From the NCBI RefSeq assembly GCF_028609865.1, contig NZ_CP063194.1:1736001-1800000 (forward strand): 64,000 nucleotides of DNA. The letters are read 5' to 3'. The first letter of the stretch is position 1; each line of letters starts with the position of its first letter. The notes under the pieces are model-generated. The model worked only from the letters and a program-made list of their open reading frames with translations, was not told where the DNA came from and ran no database searches. This document shows positions 54,420 through 63,982 of the stretch, in pieces. The translations under genes were made by a program, and so were the position numbers. The DNA comes from Corynebacterium jeddahense. GTDB taxonomy: Bacteria; Actinomycetota; Actinomycetes; Mycobacteriales; Mycobacteriaceae.

Positions 54420-55750
54420 AGGTCAACCCCGGTGTCGATCTCCCACGGGGTGATCTGGGAGGTGTAGGTGTGCCACTCCTCCCACTTCGCGCGGAGGAAG
54501 AACTCGAAGACCTGCTCGCCGAGCACCTCGGCCATGAACTCGGAGCGCTCGAGGTGGCGCAGCGCCTGGTCGAGCGAGCCCGGCAGGTCGCGGTACCCCA
54601 TCGCGCGGCGCTCGCGGCGGGTGAGCGCGAAGACGTCGTCGCGGGCCGGCTCGTCGAGCTCGTAGCCCTCCTCGATGCCCTTGAGCCCCGCGGCCAGGAT
54701 CGCGGCGAACGCGAGGTAGGGGTTGCACGCGGAATCGAGGGAACGCACCTCCGCCCGGCGCGACTCCGCCTTGTTCAGCCGGTACGTGGGCACGCGCACC
54801 ATCGCCGAGCGGTTGGAGATGCCCCAGGTCGCGGCGGTGGGTGCCTCGGAGCCGAACTGGAGGCGCTTGTAGGAGTTCACCCACTGGTTGGTCACCGCGG
54901 AGATCTCGTTGGCGTGCTCGATGATGCCGGCGATGAACTGGCGCCCGGTGGCGGACAGGCTGATCTCGTCGTCCGGGTCGTGGAACGCGTTGGAATCGCC
55001 CTCGAAGAGCGAGAAGTGGGTGTGCATCGCGGAGCCCTCGAGGTCGGCGAAGGGCTTGGGCATGAAGGTCGCGTGCACGCCGTTGATCTCCGCCACGGTC
55101 TTGACCACGTAGCGGAAGGTGAGGATGTTGTCCGCCATGGTGAGCGCGTCGGTGTGGCGCAGGTCGATCTCCTGCTGGCCCGGCGAGCCCTCGTGGTGCG
55201 AGAACTCGGTGACAATGCCCATGTACTCCAGCGCGGAGACGGCCATGCGGCGCAGGCGCGGCGCCTCATTGCGCTTCGCCTGGTCGAAGTAGCCGCCCTT
55301 GTCCGCCGGCACCGGCGGCTGGTCCCCCTGGCCGGGCTTGACCACGTAGAACTCGATCTCGGGGCTGGCCACGAACTCGAAGCCCATGTCGCGCGCGGCC
55401 TGCATCTGGCGGCGCAGCACGTGGCGCGGGTCGGCGAAGAGCGGGTCCCCGTCCGGCATCGTGATGTCGCAGAACATCCGGGCGGTCTGGATGCCGGTGC
55501 CCTCGTCGAACGGCAGCGGCTGGTACGTCGACGGGTCGGGGCGCAGCAGGGTGTCCGACTCGGAGATGCGGCTAAACCCCTCGATGGAGGATCCGTCGAA
55601 GCCGACGCCCTCCTCAAAGGCGCTTTCGAGCTCGGCGGGCGACATCATCACCGTCTTCAGCGAGCCGAAGATATCGGTGAACCAGAGGCGGATGAAGGCG
55701 ATCTCCTGCTGCTCCACCAGGCGCAGCACGTTGTCGGTTTGGGTGCTCAT
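54416..55750 (-). CDS. glnA2: Glutamine synthetase type I, GlnA2 (GSI-alpha-like)
   Basis: 444 aa, shorter than GlnA and without the ELPPEE adenylylation loop; the equivalent region reads DDVFALTRRERRAMGYRDLP. GSI signatures are present: IRLWFTDIFGSLK, GFDGSSIEGFSRI and KPFADLEGSAMHTHFS. In C. glutamicum GlnA2 is not essential for ammonium assimilation. It is translationally coupled to glnE. Confidence 0.93.
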   Translation of the reverse strand: MSTQTDNVLRLVEQQEIAFIRLWFTDIFGSLKTVMMSPAELESAFEEGVGFDGSSIEGFSRISESDTLLRPDPSTYQPLPFDEGTGIQTARMFCDITMPDGDPLFADPRHVLRRQMQAARDMGFEFVASPEIEFYVVKPGQGDQPPVPADKGGYFDQAKRNEAPRLRRMAVSALEYMGIVTEFSHHEGSPGQQEIDLRHTDALTMADNILTFRYVVKTVAEINGVHATFMPKPFADLEGSAMHTHFSLFEGDSNAFHDPDDEISLSATGRQFIAGIIEHANEISAVTNQWVNSYKRLQFGSEAPTAATWGISNRSAMVRVPTYRLNKAESRRAEVRSLDSACNPYLAFAAILAAGLKGIEEGYELDEPARDDVFALTRRERRAMGYRDLPGSLDQALRHLERSEFMAEVLGEQVFEFFLRAKWEEWHTYTSQITPWEIDTGVDL

Positions 55751-55832
55751 GGGTCTTCACTGTAGCGGGCTTGGGCGGGCGCTCAGCGCGCTAAACTTGG
55801 GGCCGACAAACGATGTAAGGAGGACAACGATC

Positions 55833-57413
55833 ATGGCTGCACAAGCACCCGAGCAGTTCCTCGAGGTGGAGGTCAAGCTCGCCGTCGACGAGGGCACCGG
55901 CATGCCGGACCTCACCCAGCTCCCCGGCGTCGAGGAGATCGAGGGCATGCGCGAGCACAACCTCTCCGCCGTCTACTACGACACCGAGGACCTGCGCCTC
56001 ACCCGCTCCAAGATCACGCTGCGCCGGCGCACCGGCGGCGCCGACGACGGCTGGCACATAAAGTTGCCGAAGGGCGAGGGCCGCAACGAGGTGCGCATGC
56101 CTCTCGACGACCCGACGGCCGTGCCCGAGGCGCTGCGCGCCCAGGTCCGCGCCATCGTCCGCAACGAGCCGCTGCAGCCGATCGCGCAGGTGGATAACCG
56201 CCGCGTGGAGATCACCCTCGCCGGCGCGGAGGGCACCGTCGCGGAGTTTTGCGACGACCACGTCACCGCCTGGTCACTCCTGCCCGGCGGCGAGCGCACG
56301 AGCTGGCGCGAGTGGGAGCTCGAGCTTTCCGAGGCGCTCGCCGGCACCGACGAGGGCAACGCGCTGATCAACCAGGCCACGTCGTTTCTCATCTCGGCCG
56401 GCGCGCGCAAGTCGTCGTCGCCGTCGAAGCTCGCCACCGCGCTCGGCGACTCGCTCAAGACCGCGCCCCTGCCGCCGCACCTGCAGTCGGAGCAGTCGCT
56501 TGACGACGACTCCGCGGCGGCCACCGTGGTGGCGTCGCTACGCAATCAGCGCGACGCGATCGTCGGCTGGGACCCGCGCGTGCGCGCCGACGAGGCCGAC
56601 TCGGTGCACCAGATGCGCGTGTCCACCCGCGAGATGCGCTCCCTGCTGGAGACGTTCGAGGGCATCCTCGAGGGCGAGCAGCTCGCGTCGCTTGAGGACG
56701 AGCTGAAGTACGCCGCGGGTGTGCTCGGCGAGGCGCGCGACGCCGAGGTGGTCGAGGAGCGCTTCACCGAGCTGCTCGATTCCGACGAATCCGGCCTCGT
56801 CGACGACGCGGCACGCACCCACATCGCCGGGGACATGCGCGCCGACTACAACGCGGCGCACGAAAAGATCGTGGCAATGCTCGACTCCGAGCGGTTCATG
56901 GCGCTCCTGGACGCCATCGACGCCCTGCTCGCGGAGCCGCCCGTAGCGCTGAGCGCGGGCAAGAAGGACGAGGAGAAGCAGTCGGCCGAGGTGCTCTACG
57001 ACCACCTCGAGCGCGGTTACAAGAAACTGAAGAAGCGCCACGACAAGGTCGTCGAGTTCTACGACGACACGACGCTGCCGCTGCACGAGCGCGAGAACTA
57101 CGTCCACGACGTGCGCAAGGCGGCGAAGAAGCTGCGCTACTCCGCGAACGCGGCGCAGGGCGCGGGGCTCAAGGCCGAGCGGCTGGCGAAGGCGTGCAAG
57201 GCGCTGCAGTCCCAGCTCGGCGACTTCCAGGACGCGGTGACCTCGCGCGACCGCATCGAGCGCCTCGCCGATGAGGCCCGCGGGCGCGGCGAGGACACCT
57301 TCGCCTACGGCATGCTCTACCAGCGCGAACTCGATCGCGGGGAGCAGGCGTTAAGCGGCTACGACGACGCCGTGCGCGAGGTGCGTAAGGCGTTCAAGAA
57401 GATCAAGCCGTAA
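55833..57413 (+). CDS. CYTH and CHAD domain protein
   Basis: 526 aa. The N-terminal CYTH domain (about 1-210) begins with the ExExK signature EVEVKLAVDEG, and has LRRRTGGADDGWHIKLP; this tunnel fold hydrolyses inorganic triphosphate or makes related reactions. The C-terminal CHAD domain (about 235-520) has conserved histidines in VHQMRVSTREMRSLL and YVHDVRKAAKKLRYS, and CHAD proteins bind polyphosphate granules. AAGGAGG precedes ATG 55833; TAAACT near 55793 is a candidate -10. Confidence 0.92.
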   Translation: MAAQAPEQFLEVEVKLAVDEGTGMPDLTQLPGVEEIEGMREHNLSAVYYDTEDLRLTRSKITLRRRTGGADDGWHIKLPKGEGRNEVRMPLDDPTAVPEALRAQVRAIVRNEPLQPIAQVDNRRVEITLAGAEGTVAEFCDDHVTAWSLLPGGERTSWREWELELSEALAGTDEGNALINQATSFLISAGARKSSSPSKLATALGDSLKTAPLPPHLQSEQSLDDDSAAATVVASLRNQRDAIVGWDPRVRADEADSVHQMRVSTREMRSLLETFEGILEGEQLASLEDELKYAAGVLGEARDAEVVEERFTELLDSDESGLVDDAARTHIAGDMRADYNAAHEKIVAMLDSERFMALLDAIDALLAEPPVALSAGKKDEEKQSAEVLYDHLERGYKKLKKRHDKVVEFYDDTTLPLHERENYVHDVRKAAKKLRYSANAAQGAGLKAERLAKACKALQSQLGDFQDAVTSRDRIERLADEARGRGEDTFAYGMLYQRELDRGEQALSGYDDAVREVRKAFKKIKP

Positions 57414-57417
57414 CACC

Positions 57418-57624
57418 CTACTGCTCCCAGGACGGCGCGGCGCCCCAGTTGTCGTCGCGCTCGTCCTCGCTGTCGGCCTGCTTATTGCGCTGCGCGGCGA
57501 TCTGCAGCGCGGCCTCGGCCTCCTCGCGCGTGTCGTACGGGCCCATGCGGTTGTCCCAGGAGGCCTGCATGCCCTGGGTCACCTCGCCGGTGGAGGGGTT
57601 GTAGTAAAACTGCTCGTCGGACAT
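57418..57624 (-). CDS. Small protein, SPOR-like/YYNPSTGEV family
   Basis: 68 aa from ATG 57624, with AAAGGAG upstream. It begins SDEQFYYNPSTGEVTQG and continues SWDNRMGPYDTREEAEAALQIA, resembling the small SPOR-annotated proteins of corynebacteria. Soluble, acidic C-terminus. Function unknown. It is divergent from the GHMP kinase gene and ends 4 nt from the CYTH/CHAD stop (convergent). Confidence 0.8.
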   Translation of the reverse strand: MSDEQFYYNPSTGEVTQGMQASWDNRMGPYDTREEAEAALQIAAQRNKQADSEDERDDNWGAAPSWEQ

Positions 57625-57661
57625 GGTCCGCTCCTTTGCTCGGGGGTCGTTTGCGGGTTCT

Positions 57662-57686
57662 AGACTACCGGCGCACTTGGTAGTCT
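57662..57686. promoter_or_regulatory. Inverted repeat holding two outward-facing -10 boxes
   Basis: AGACTACC (57662-57669) and GGTAGTCT (57679-57686) are perfect inverted arms 9 nt apart. Read outward, each arm gives TAGTCT, so one serves the minus-strand 68-aa gene and the other the GHMP kinase gene. The same symmetry could also be an operator. Confidence 0.5.
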
Positions 57687-57708
57687 GGTGACTGTTAAGG
57701 AGCGAGCA

Positions 57709-58884
57709 ATGGCCAGATTTAAACCCCCCGCACAGTCCCCCGTGGAGCGCGTTCGCGCAGCTCACCCGGGGGCGTCGCCACGCGTTGCGACGGCCCCAGG
57801 CACCTGGGTGCTCATCGGCGAGAACGTCGACCACTTCGGCGGCGTGACGCTGGCGGGCACCGCCTCCCTGCGCGCCGCCGCGGCGGTGAGCCCGCGCCGC
57901 GACGGCCTACTGTCCTTCACCGCCCGCGGGCCGCTCGGCCAGGAGCTCGTCGCACAAACGCCGTACGACGATGCGCCCGCCGCCGGCCTCGAGCGGCGTT
58001 GGTGGGGTCTCGTGCACACACTCGTGCAGCGGCAGGTGCTCTCCCGGGACACGGCGGGCCTGGACATCACCGTGGAATCGGACGTCCCCGTGGGCGCGGG
58101 CCTCGGCGCGCTCTACGCCGCGGACGCCGCGATCGCCCTCGCGCTCGCCGCCGGGCACGAGGACGTGGACACCGCCCCGTTCCGCGCGCGCCTCGCGGAA
58201 GTCTGCTCCCACGCCGTGGCCTCGCACTCCTCGCTAGCGCTGCTGCGCGCCCGCCACACCGTCGCCCTGCGCGGCGGCGGCGAGGGCGTGAGCGTGCTTG
58301 ACTACGCCGACGGCTCGCTCACCCAGGCCCCGCACCCGTCGCGCCACGGCGTGCGCGTGTTCTCCCTGGCCAAGGAGCTGGGCCAGCCCTACACGGACCA
58401 GCGCGAGGCGATCGCGGACCACCGCGCGTTCATCGACGCCGCGTGCGCTAACTTCGGCGTCGATTCGCTGCGCCAGCTTCCCGACGCCTCCGCCCGCGTC
58501 GTCCAGTGGGTCGAGGCCCGGCGCGCCGCCGGTGACGAGACCGCGCCCGCCCCGGAGGCGGCGCGCCGCTGGGTGCAGTTCTGCGAGACCGAGACACTGC
58601 GCTCGCTCGCGGCGGCGAAGGCGCTGCGCTCGCGCCGGGTGAACGAGCTGTTCACGCTGCTCAACTCGCCGTCCGAGTCCCACGGCTTGGCCACCCCGGA
58701 CGCGCTGGTGGCGCTCGCCCGGGAGCGCGGCGCCGTGGCGGCCCGCCCGGCCGCGACCGGCACGTCCGAGGCCGTCATCGCGTTCGTGCCGGTGCGCGAG
58801 GCGGACGCCTTCGCCGACGCGATGGCGCGCGATTTCGAGGTCGTGGAGGTCCTGCCCGGCGAGGCGGCCCGCGTCGAGGCGTAG
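57709..58884 (+). CDS. Galactokinase-like GHMP kinase, divergent
   Basis: 391 aa from ATG 57709 (AAGGAGCG upstream). The N-terminal signature IGENVDHFGG corresponds to IGEHTDYNGG of galactokinases, with His replaced by Asn. The central phosphate motif, usually PxGxGLSSSAA, reads VPVGAGLGALYAADAA and lacks the serines. The MDQ motif that brings the catalytic Asp is not visible; the matching place reads VASHSSLALLRARH. It may be a kinase of altered specificity or a non-catalytic relative, so I give no symbol. The C. glutamicum gene at this position is annotated galactokinase. Confidence 0.75.
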   Translation: MARFKPPAQSPVERVRAAHPGASPRVATAPGTWVLIGENVDHFGGVTLAGTASLRAAAAVSPRRDGLLSFTARGPLGQELVAQTPYDDAPAAGLERRWWGLVHTLVQRQVLSRDTAGLDITVESDVPVGAGLGALYAADAAIALALAAGHEDVDTAPFRARLAEVCSHAVASHSSLALLRARHTVALRGGGEGVSVLDYADGSLTQAPHPSRHGVRVFSLAKELGQPYTDQREAIADHRAFIDAACANFGVDSLRQLPDASARVVQWVEARRAAGDETAPAPEAARRWVQFCETETLRSLAAAKALRSRRVNELFTLLNSPSESHGLATPDALVALARERGAVAARPAATGTSEAVIAFVPVREADAFADAMARDFEVVEVLPGEAARVEA

Positions 58885-58898
58885 GCGGATTATTCGTT

Positions 58899-60308
58899 CT
58901 AGTCTGCGGGCCAGGCGAACCCGACCTCGCGCGCGGCGGGGTCCGCACGCACGAGGGAAAACTTCGTCTCCGTGCCTTCCGCGGGCGCGCCCGCGGAGGA
59001 CGCCAGCACCGGCGGGTCGACGACGAAGATGCGGGCGTGCTCGTCGACGTCCGCCGGGGCGCCCACGCCGGATGTCTTCAGGGTCACGCCGCCGAAGTTG
59101 TGGCCCACCCACGGTTCGAGCACGGTCGCCTCGGTGAGGTGCAGGCACGCCTTTTCCACGGTGTTGGCGAGTTGCGAGGAGCGCCCCATCGTCTTGATCA
59201 CCCGCGGCGCGTCGCGTTCCACCCACTCCGGCACCGGCTCGTCCGCGCAGATGGCCAGGCAGACCTCGGTGGCGTAGCGGTCGATCAAGCGGCGCAGCGG
59301 TGCCGTGACGTGCGAGTAGAACCCGCCGATGCCGGCGTGCACCTCCGCCTGCTTCTCGGACAGGTCGACGTACCCCGACCCGCGCAGGAGCTTCTGCGCC
59401 TCGCGCATCACCGCCATCCCGCGCGGGGTGTCGGCGTCCACCCCGGCGAGGAACTCGCCGATGTCGCCGGCCGGATCGAAGCCGAGGTTGCGCACCTCGC
59501 GGCGGAACTCGGCCTCCCCGCTGGCGTCCGCCGGTCCGAGTGTGCGCAGGAACCCGACACCGGCGTCCACCATCATCCGCCCCGCCACCATGCCGGTGAG
59601 CAGGGAGATCTCGGAGTTGTAGTCCATGATTGGGTGGCGCGGCTCGATGACCAGCTCGAAGGTGCCGCCGTCGCCGACGACGCGCACGGACGGCAGGCGC
59701 AGGTTAATCGCGTGCCTGCGTAACGACGACCTCTGGCGCAGCACGCCAACCTCCGGCAGCAGCGCGATCGAGGGGTGCACGGTCCCGTTCTCGAGGTCGG
59801 CGTGGACGCCCTCGTAGTCCAGCCTCGCCACCGAGCGGACCAGCGCGCGCTCGACGTGGGCGGCGTCGACCTCGCCGTCCTCGTCGAGCTCGAATGTCCA
59901 CAGCACGGCCGGCCGGTCCACGTCCGGCAGGAGCGAAGCCGAGCCCTCCGACAGCTCCTCGGGGTGCAGGCGCGCCGGCTCGTCGGGCAGGTAGATCGTC
60001 TGGCCGCGCTCGAGGGACTCCTCCGCCACCGGGGAGCCGGGTGCCACGAAGGCGCCCACGTCCGCGATGGCGTAGCGCACGACGTACCCGCCGCCGGGCC
60101 GCTTTTCGACGTGCACCGCCTGGTCCAAGTCCTTCGACCCCGCGGGGTCGATGGTGACAAGGGGGACGGAACGAGCGTCGATACGCGACTGCGAAAAGCG
60201 GTCCTCGAGCTGCGACGCCGCGCGGTGGAGCTCGGGCGAAAACTGCGTACGGACGCCGAATTCGCGGGCGATCGGGCGGAAGTTGAGCGGCGCGGCGTAG
60301 AGCTTCAT
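58899..60308 (-). CDS. RNB-domain ribonuclease (RNase II/R family)
   Basis: 469 aa. The RNB catalytic block reads TIDPAGSKDLDQAVHVEK with the metal-binding aspartates, and YAIADVGAFVAPGSPVAEE and HPIMDYNSEISLLTGM follow as in RNase II. The cold-shock and S1 domains of full RNase R are absent. It probably degrades RNA 3' to 5'. ATG 60308 starts MKLYAAPLNF; upstream codons in this frame lie in rnpB. It follows rnpB on the same strand by 24 nt. Confidence 0.88.
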   Translation of the reverse strand: MKLYAAPLNFRPIAREFGVRTQFSPELHRAASQLEDRFSQSRIDARSVPLVTIDPAGSKDLDQAVHVEKRPGGGYVVRYAIADVGAFVAPGSPVAEESLERGQTIYLPDEPARLHPEELSEGSASLLPDVDRPAVLWTFELDEDGEVDAAHVERALVRSVARLDYEGVHADLENGTVHPSIALLPEVGVLRQRSSLRRHAINLRLPSVRVVGDGGTFELVIEPRHPIMDYNSEISLLTGMVAGRMMVDAGVGFLRTLGPADASGEAEFRREVRNLGFDPAGDIGEFLAGVDADTPRGMAVMREAQKLLRGSGYVDLSEKQAEVHAGIGGFYSHVTAPLRRLIDRYATEVCLAICADEPVPEWVERDAPRVIKTMGRSSQLANTVEKACLHLTEATVLEPWVGHNFGGVTLKTSGVGAPADVDEHARIFVVDPPVLASSAGAPAEGTETKFSLVRADPAAREVGFAWPAD

Positions 60309-60332
60309 AGGTTGCCATCGTGCCACGAATGG

Positions 60333-60742
<410 letters not shown>

Positions 60743-60880
60743 GTTTGTGAGCTTACGCTTCTTGCTTCGCGACGTTCAACCTCCGGCCCGCGGCGCCTCG
60801 TCGGCCTTCCCCGGCCCGCCCCGGCCCCGCCTAGGCGTCCCCAGCCCGCCCCGGCCCGCTCCAGCCAGCTCATGGGGCCA
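60743..60880. other. Region upstream of rnpB, C-rich toward IS copy 2
   Basis: No gene. The first 50 nt should carry the rnpB promoter; the remainder consists of CCCCGGCCC-like words resembling the C-rich stretch left of IS copy 1. Confidence 0.5.
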
Positions 60881-60909
60881 AATCCAGCTACTAGGACCCA
60901 GCTAATCGC
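60881..60909 (+). repeat. Left arm of an intergenic palindrome split by IS copy 2 (repeat family copy 4)
   Basis: AATCCAGCTACTAGGACC followed by CAGCTAATCGC. The complementary arm is at 62779-62808 with a few mismatches. Two CCAGCT half-sites per arm, as in the copy around IS 1. Confidence 0.82.
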
Positions 60910-60916
60910 CTCTCAA

Positions 60917-62773
60917 GGGGATGCGGTCTTTTTGTTGGAGTGCGTTTTGGGGGACTTTGTCTCGTTGTTATGCACTCAGTGCCTTGCGGTGCTCGGCGAT
61001 GGTGGTGTAGCCCTCGCCGAGTGTCGACTTCAATCGTGTGTTGATGTAGAAGTCGATGTAGGAATCAATATAGTCGCGCATTTGCGCCACCGTCATCGTC
61101 GACACCACAGGCCTGCCTTTGAGCAGTTCTTGTTTCATCGTGCCGAAGAAGCCTTCGGTGCGCGCGTTGTCGCCGCTGGTGGCTTTGCGCGACAGTGACG
61201 GGATGTATCGCCACCGGTTGCCGCACCATGTATCGGCCTGGCAGTCGGGGCAATCCAAGATGTTGTGGGTGTGGTCGGTAATCAGACTGACCCAGCGTTC
61301 ACTGCGGTAGAGCCCACCACGATCGGAATGGATGATCGGTTGTGCCTCGTCGGGTTTTACCTCGTCGATTCGCGCGATCATCTCGGCGACCAAGTCGTGG
61401 TTCGGTGATGTTGACATGGTCACCGCAATCGGCATCCCGTCGTAGAAATCGATCGCTGCCGACAGAAACAATTTGCCGTCTGGGCAGTGGATTTCGGTGA
61501 CGTCGGTGCCGATTTTCTCCCACGGGGCATCCGCGTGGAAATCGTGGGTCAGCCCCTGAGCGTCGGCGTGGTCGATGAAGTACTGCGACGGTGCAACAAC
61601 CGGCCGGGCCACATCCACATCCGCATCCCCATCATCGTCACTGTTGTCGGTTGGGGCGATCAGCAGCAGGTTCGCGGGTTTGTGGTCGGTTTCACCGGTG
61701 TAGGAGGAGTATTTGCCCGACGCTTTCGCCGGCGGGCGGCACCCAAGCTCTTCCATGAGGGTACGCACGATCTTTTCCGACACTGTATGCCCCATGATCT
61801 TCAGCCAGGCGTGGATGCGCCGGTAGCCGTAGCTTTGCCCGGATTCGGCTGCTGCCTGCAAGATCAGCGGTTTGAGTGCAGCGCGGCGCTGTTCGCGCTG
61901 GTGCACCACCTTCGTGTGGGTGTGTCGGTGGTAGTAAAACGTCGACTGCGCAATCCCGACAACCGCGCATGCTTTGGCGATGGAAAACCCGTGGGCGTCC
62001 GTGAGGGCAACCACCACTGCGGCTTTCGCCGCGGTGGACAGTTCCCCGTCACGGACGTCGTCTTTTCCCCGCGACTCACCGCCACGGACGTTGCCTTTTC
62101 CCTGCGGCTCACCGTCGCTCATGAGCACTTGGATAATGGCGTCTTTGACTGTTTCCCGGTCGCGCATCTCGACAACGAGCTTTTTCAGCTCGTCCATGTC
62201 ACTGGGTAAATCAGCGATGTCGTCTATCGGTCCAGGCCCTGGCAGCCACTCGTTGACTGGCCGGGGTGGCCTTTTCGCATCGGCTGCTTCATCGACTCGC
62301 TGCTGTTGATGGTTGCGTTGGACTTTGCGGTGTTTGCTCACGCGTTCCATTGTCGCCGCAAACGCCTCGTCGAAGGTCATCGACGCTGCCGAATCGCGGT
62401 CGTCATCGTCTGGCCAGTACCGCTTCGTCCAGGTCAGTGCTGCGGTGTCGTTGACATCGAACTCCACGGCAATCTCACGCACCGTCGCCTGCGAGGTCAA
62501 CCTGCGTGCTACAACCTTCGCGATGGTCTCAGCGTCGTAGGCGCGTCGCGTGCCATCAAAGGACTGGCCGCGGCGTTTGGCCGCAACCCAGTTGCCGACC
62601 GTGTCCACCGATGGTCGGCGACCACATACGTCTTCAGCCCAGTCGCAGACCTCACGGGCAGACGCCCCAGCCAAAAACCTCTCAACCGCACCATCGCGGA
62701 TATCAGATGGAAACCCTGCGGGCATTGGAATACCTTCCAGCCCCCAACACTCCAACTTTTTGTCCGCGCTCCC
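60917..62773 (-). mobile_element. IS3-type insertion sequence, copy 2 (1857 bp), intact
   Basis: Flanked by a CAA target duplication (60914-60916 and 62774-62776) and bounded by the same imperfect inverted ends as copy 1. It encodes one uninterrupted transposase. Like copy 1, it lies in the loop of an intergenic palindrome and is oriented on the minus strand. Confidence 0.92.
60968..62725 (-). CDS. IS3-family transposase, single fused ORF
   Basis: 585 aa from ATG 62725, with GGAAGG upstream; a longer TTG start would fall in the target duplication. The N-terminal half has helix-turn-helix segments (ASAREVCDWAEDVCGRRPS and SQATVREIAVEFDVND), a helical region (MDELKKLVVEMRDRETVK) and a second helix-turn-helix (FSIAKACAVVGIAQSTFYYH). 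The catalytic core has DDE residues in WEKIGTDVTEIH, IIHSDRGGLYRS and SGDNARTEGFFGTMKQE. Most IS3 elements make orfA and orfB in two frames joined by slippage; here both parts are in a single frame. Confidence 0.92.
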   Translation of the reverse strand: MPAGFPSDIRDGAVERFLAGASAREVCDWAEDVCGRRPSVDTVGNWVAAKRRGQSFDGTRRAYDAETIAKVVARRLTSQATVREIAVEFDVNDTAALTWTKRYWPDDDDRDSAASMTFDEAFAATMERVSKHRKVQRNHQQQRVDEAADAKRPPRPVNEWLPGPGPIDDIADLPSDMDELKKLVVEMRDRETVKDAIIQVLMSDGEPQGKGNVRGGESRGKDDVRDGELSTAAKAAVVVALTDAHGFSIAKACAVVGIAQSTFYYHRHTHTKVVHQREQRRAALKPLILQAAAESGQSYGYRRIHAWLKIMGHTVSEKIVRTLMEELGCRPPAKASGKYSSYTGETDHKPANLLLIAPTDNSDDDGDADVDVARPVVAPSQYFIDHADAQGLTHDFHADAPWEKIGTDVTEIHCPDGKLFLSAAIDFYDGMPIAVTMSTSPNHDLVAEMIARIDEVKPDEAQPIIHSDRGGLYRSERWVSLITDHTHNILDCPDCQADTWCGNRWRYIPSLSRKATSGDNARTEGFFGTMKQELLKGRPVVSTMTVAQMRDYIDSYIDFYINTRLKSTLGEGYTTIAEHRKALSA

Positions 62774-62778
62774 CAAAC

Positions 62779-62808
62779 GCTAATAGCTGGATCTTAGTAG
62801 CTGGAAAC
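62779..62808 (-). repeat. Right arm of the palindrome split by IS copy 2
   Basis: GCTAATAGCTGG followed by ATCTTAGTAGCTGGAAAC pairs with 60881-60909. It lies 25 nt after the stop of the RNase HI/phosphatase gene, where a terminator would be expected. Confidence 0.82.
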
Positions 62809-62833
62809 GCGGAGCCGGGGGCGGATTCGCGCA

Positions 62834-63982
62834 CTACCCGCGGTGGTGGGCGACGTCGTTGACGCAGCGCACCACGCCGTAGTCGCCGTAGAAGTCCACG
62901 ACGGAGATGCTGGCCAGGTCGAGGAACAGGTGCTTGAACATGTCCGCGTTCGCGCCGAGGCCCTGCCGCACGAAGGACTTCACCGGCGTCATGTGCGTGA
63001 CCACGAGCACGGTCTGGCCCTCGTAGCGCTCCTGTAGCTTCAGCCGCGCGCGGGTGACGCGGCGGTGCAGCGCGGCGAGCGACTCCCCGCCCGGGGGCGC
63101 CACGCTCGCCGACGCCTGCCACTCCTCGAACGCCGCCGGGTCCTTCGCCGCCGCCTCCTCGCGGGTGAGCCCCTCGAAGTCGCCGAACGCCATCTCGCGC
63201 AGGGCGTCGTCCGTGGCCACCTCGAGCCCGAGCGCCTCGGCGGCAAAACGCGCCGTCTCCTGCGCGCGGGCCTGCGGCGACGCGACGACGGCGTCCACCT
63301 GGCCGAAGCCGCGCAGCGCTGCGGCGGCCCGGCGCGCCTGCTCGCGGCCGGTGTCGGTGAGCGACGGGTCCGAGGTACCGGAGAAGCGCCGCTCGGCCGA
63401 GTGCTGCGTCTGCCCGTGGCGGAGCAGGATGAACCGGGTGCGCGGGGCGTCCTCGCCGGCCCAGTGTGCGGGGCTCGCCGTCGTGTGCGAGGGCGATTGC
63501 TTCTCGACGCCCTCCGGCTCACCCTTCTTCTCCCCCACCCACACGCCGGTGCCCTTCACAATCCCCGGCTTGTCCCCGCGCGCGGCGGCGTCCATGGCCA
63601 CGTTGGACAGCTCGTCGGCCTTCTTGTTCTTCGCGCGCGGCACCCAGGTGTAGGTAACGGAGTCGAACCCGGAGGCGAGGTCGCGGGCCTGGCGGGCAAG
63701 CTTTTGCATGTCTGGGTGCTTGATCTTCCAGCGCCCGGTCATCTGCTCAACGACGAGCTTGGAGTCCATGAAGACCTCCACCTGCGTCGCCCCCACCTCG
63801 CGCGCCGCCTCGAGTCCGCGCAGCAGGCCGTGGTACTCGGCGACGTTGTTGGACGCCTTCTTGCCCACGACGTAGGCGATTTCGGCGAGGGTATCGCCGG
63901 AGGCGTCGTAAAGCACGGAGCCCGAGCCGGCGACTCCGGGGTTGCCGCGCGAGCCGCCGTCGCAGTAGAGCGTGACCTGCAT
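62834..63982 (-). CDS. Bifunctional RNase HI / histidine phosphatase (Rv2228c type)
   Basis: 382 aa fusion. The N-terminal RNase HI domain (1-135) shows the acidic site residues: Asp in LYCDGGSRGNPG, Glu in NNVAEYHGLL, Asp in FMDSKLVVEQ and the final Asp in KNKKADELSN. A linker (about 140-185) leads to a histidine-phosphatase domain with LLRHGQTQHS and, later, VVTHMTPVKSFV. Mycobacterial Rv2228c has RNase H activity on RNA/DNA hybrids and acid phosphatase activity, with a CobC link suggested. Part of the linker is encoded by a copy of the interspersed motif. The start is ATG 63982, directly after the preceding gene's stop. Confidence 0.93.
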   Translation of the reverse strand: MQVTLYCDGGSRGNPGVAGSGSVLYDASGDTLAEIAYVVGKKASNNVAEYHGLLRGLEAAREVGATQVEVFMDSKLVVEQMTGRWKIKHPDMQKLARQARDLASGFDSVTYTWVPRAKNKKADELSNVAMDAAARGDKPGIVKGTGVWVGEKKGEPEGVEKQSPSHTTASPAHWAGEDAPRTRFILLRHGQTQHSAERRFSGTSDPSLTDTGREQARRAAAALRGFGQVDAVVASPQARAQETARFAAEALGLEVATDDALREMAFGDFEGLTREEAAAKDPAAFEEWQASASVAPPGGESLAALHRRVTRARLKLQERYEGQTVLVVTHMTPVKSFVRQGLGANADMFKHLFLDLASISVVDFYGDYGVVRCVNDVAHHRG

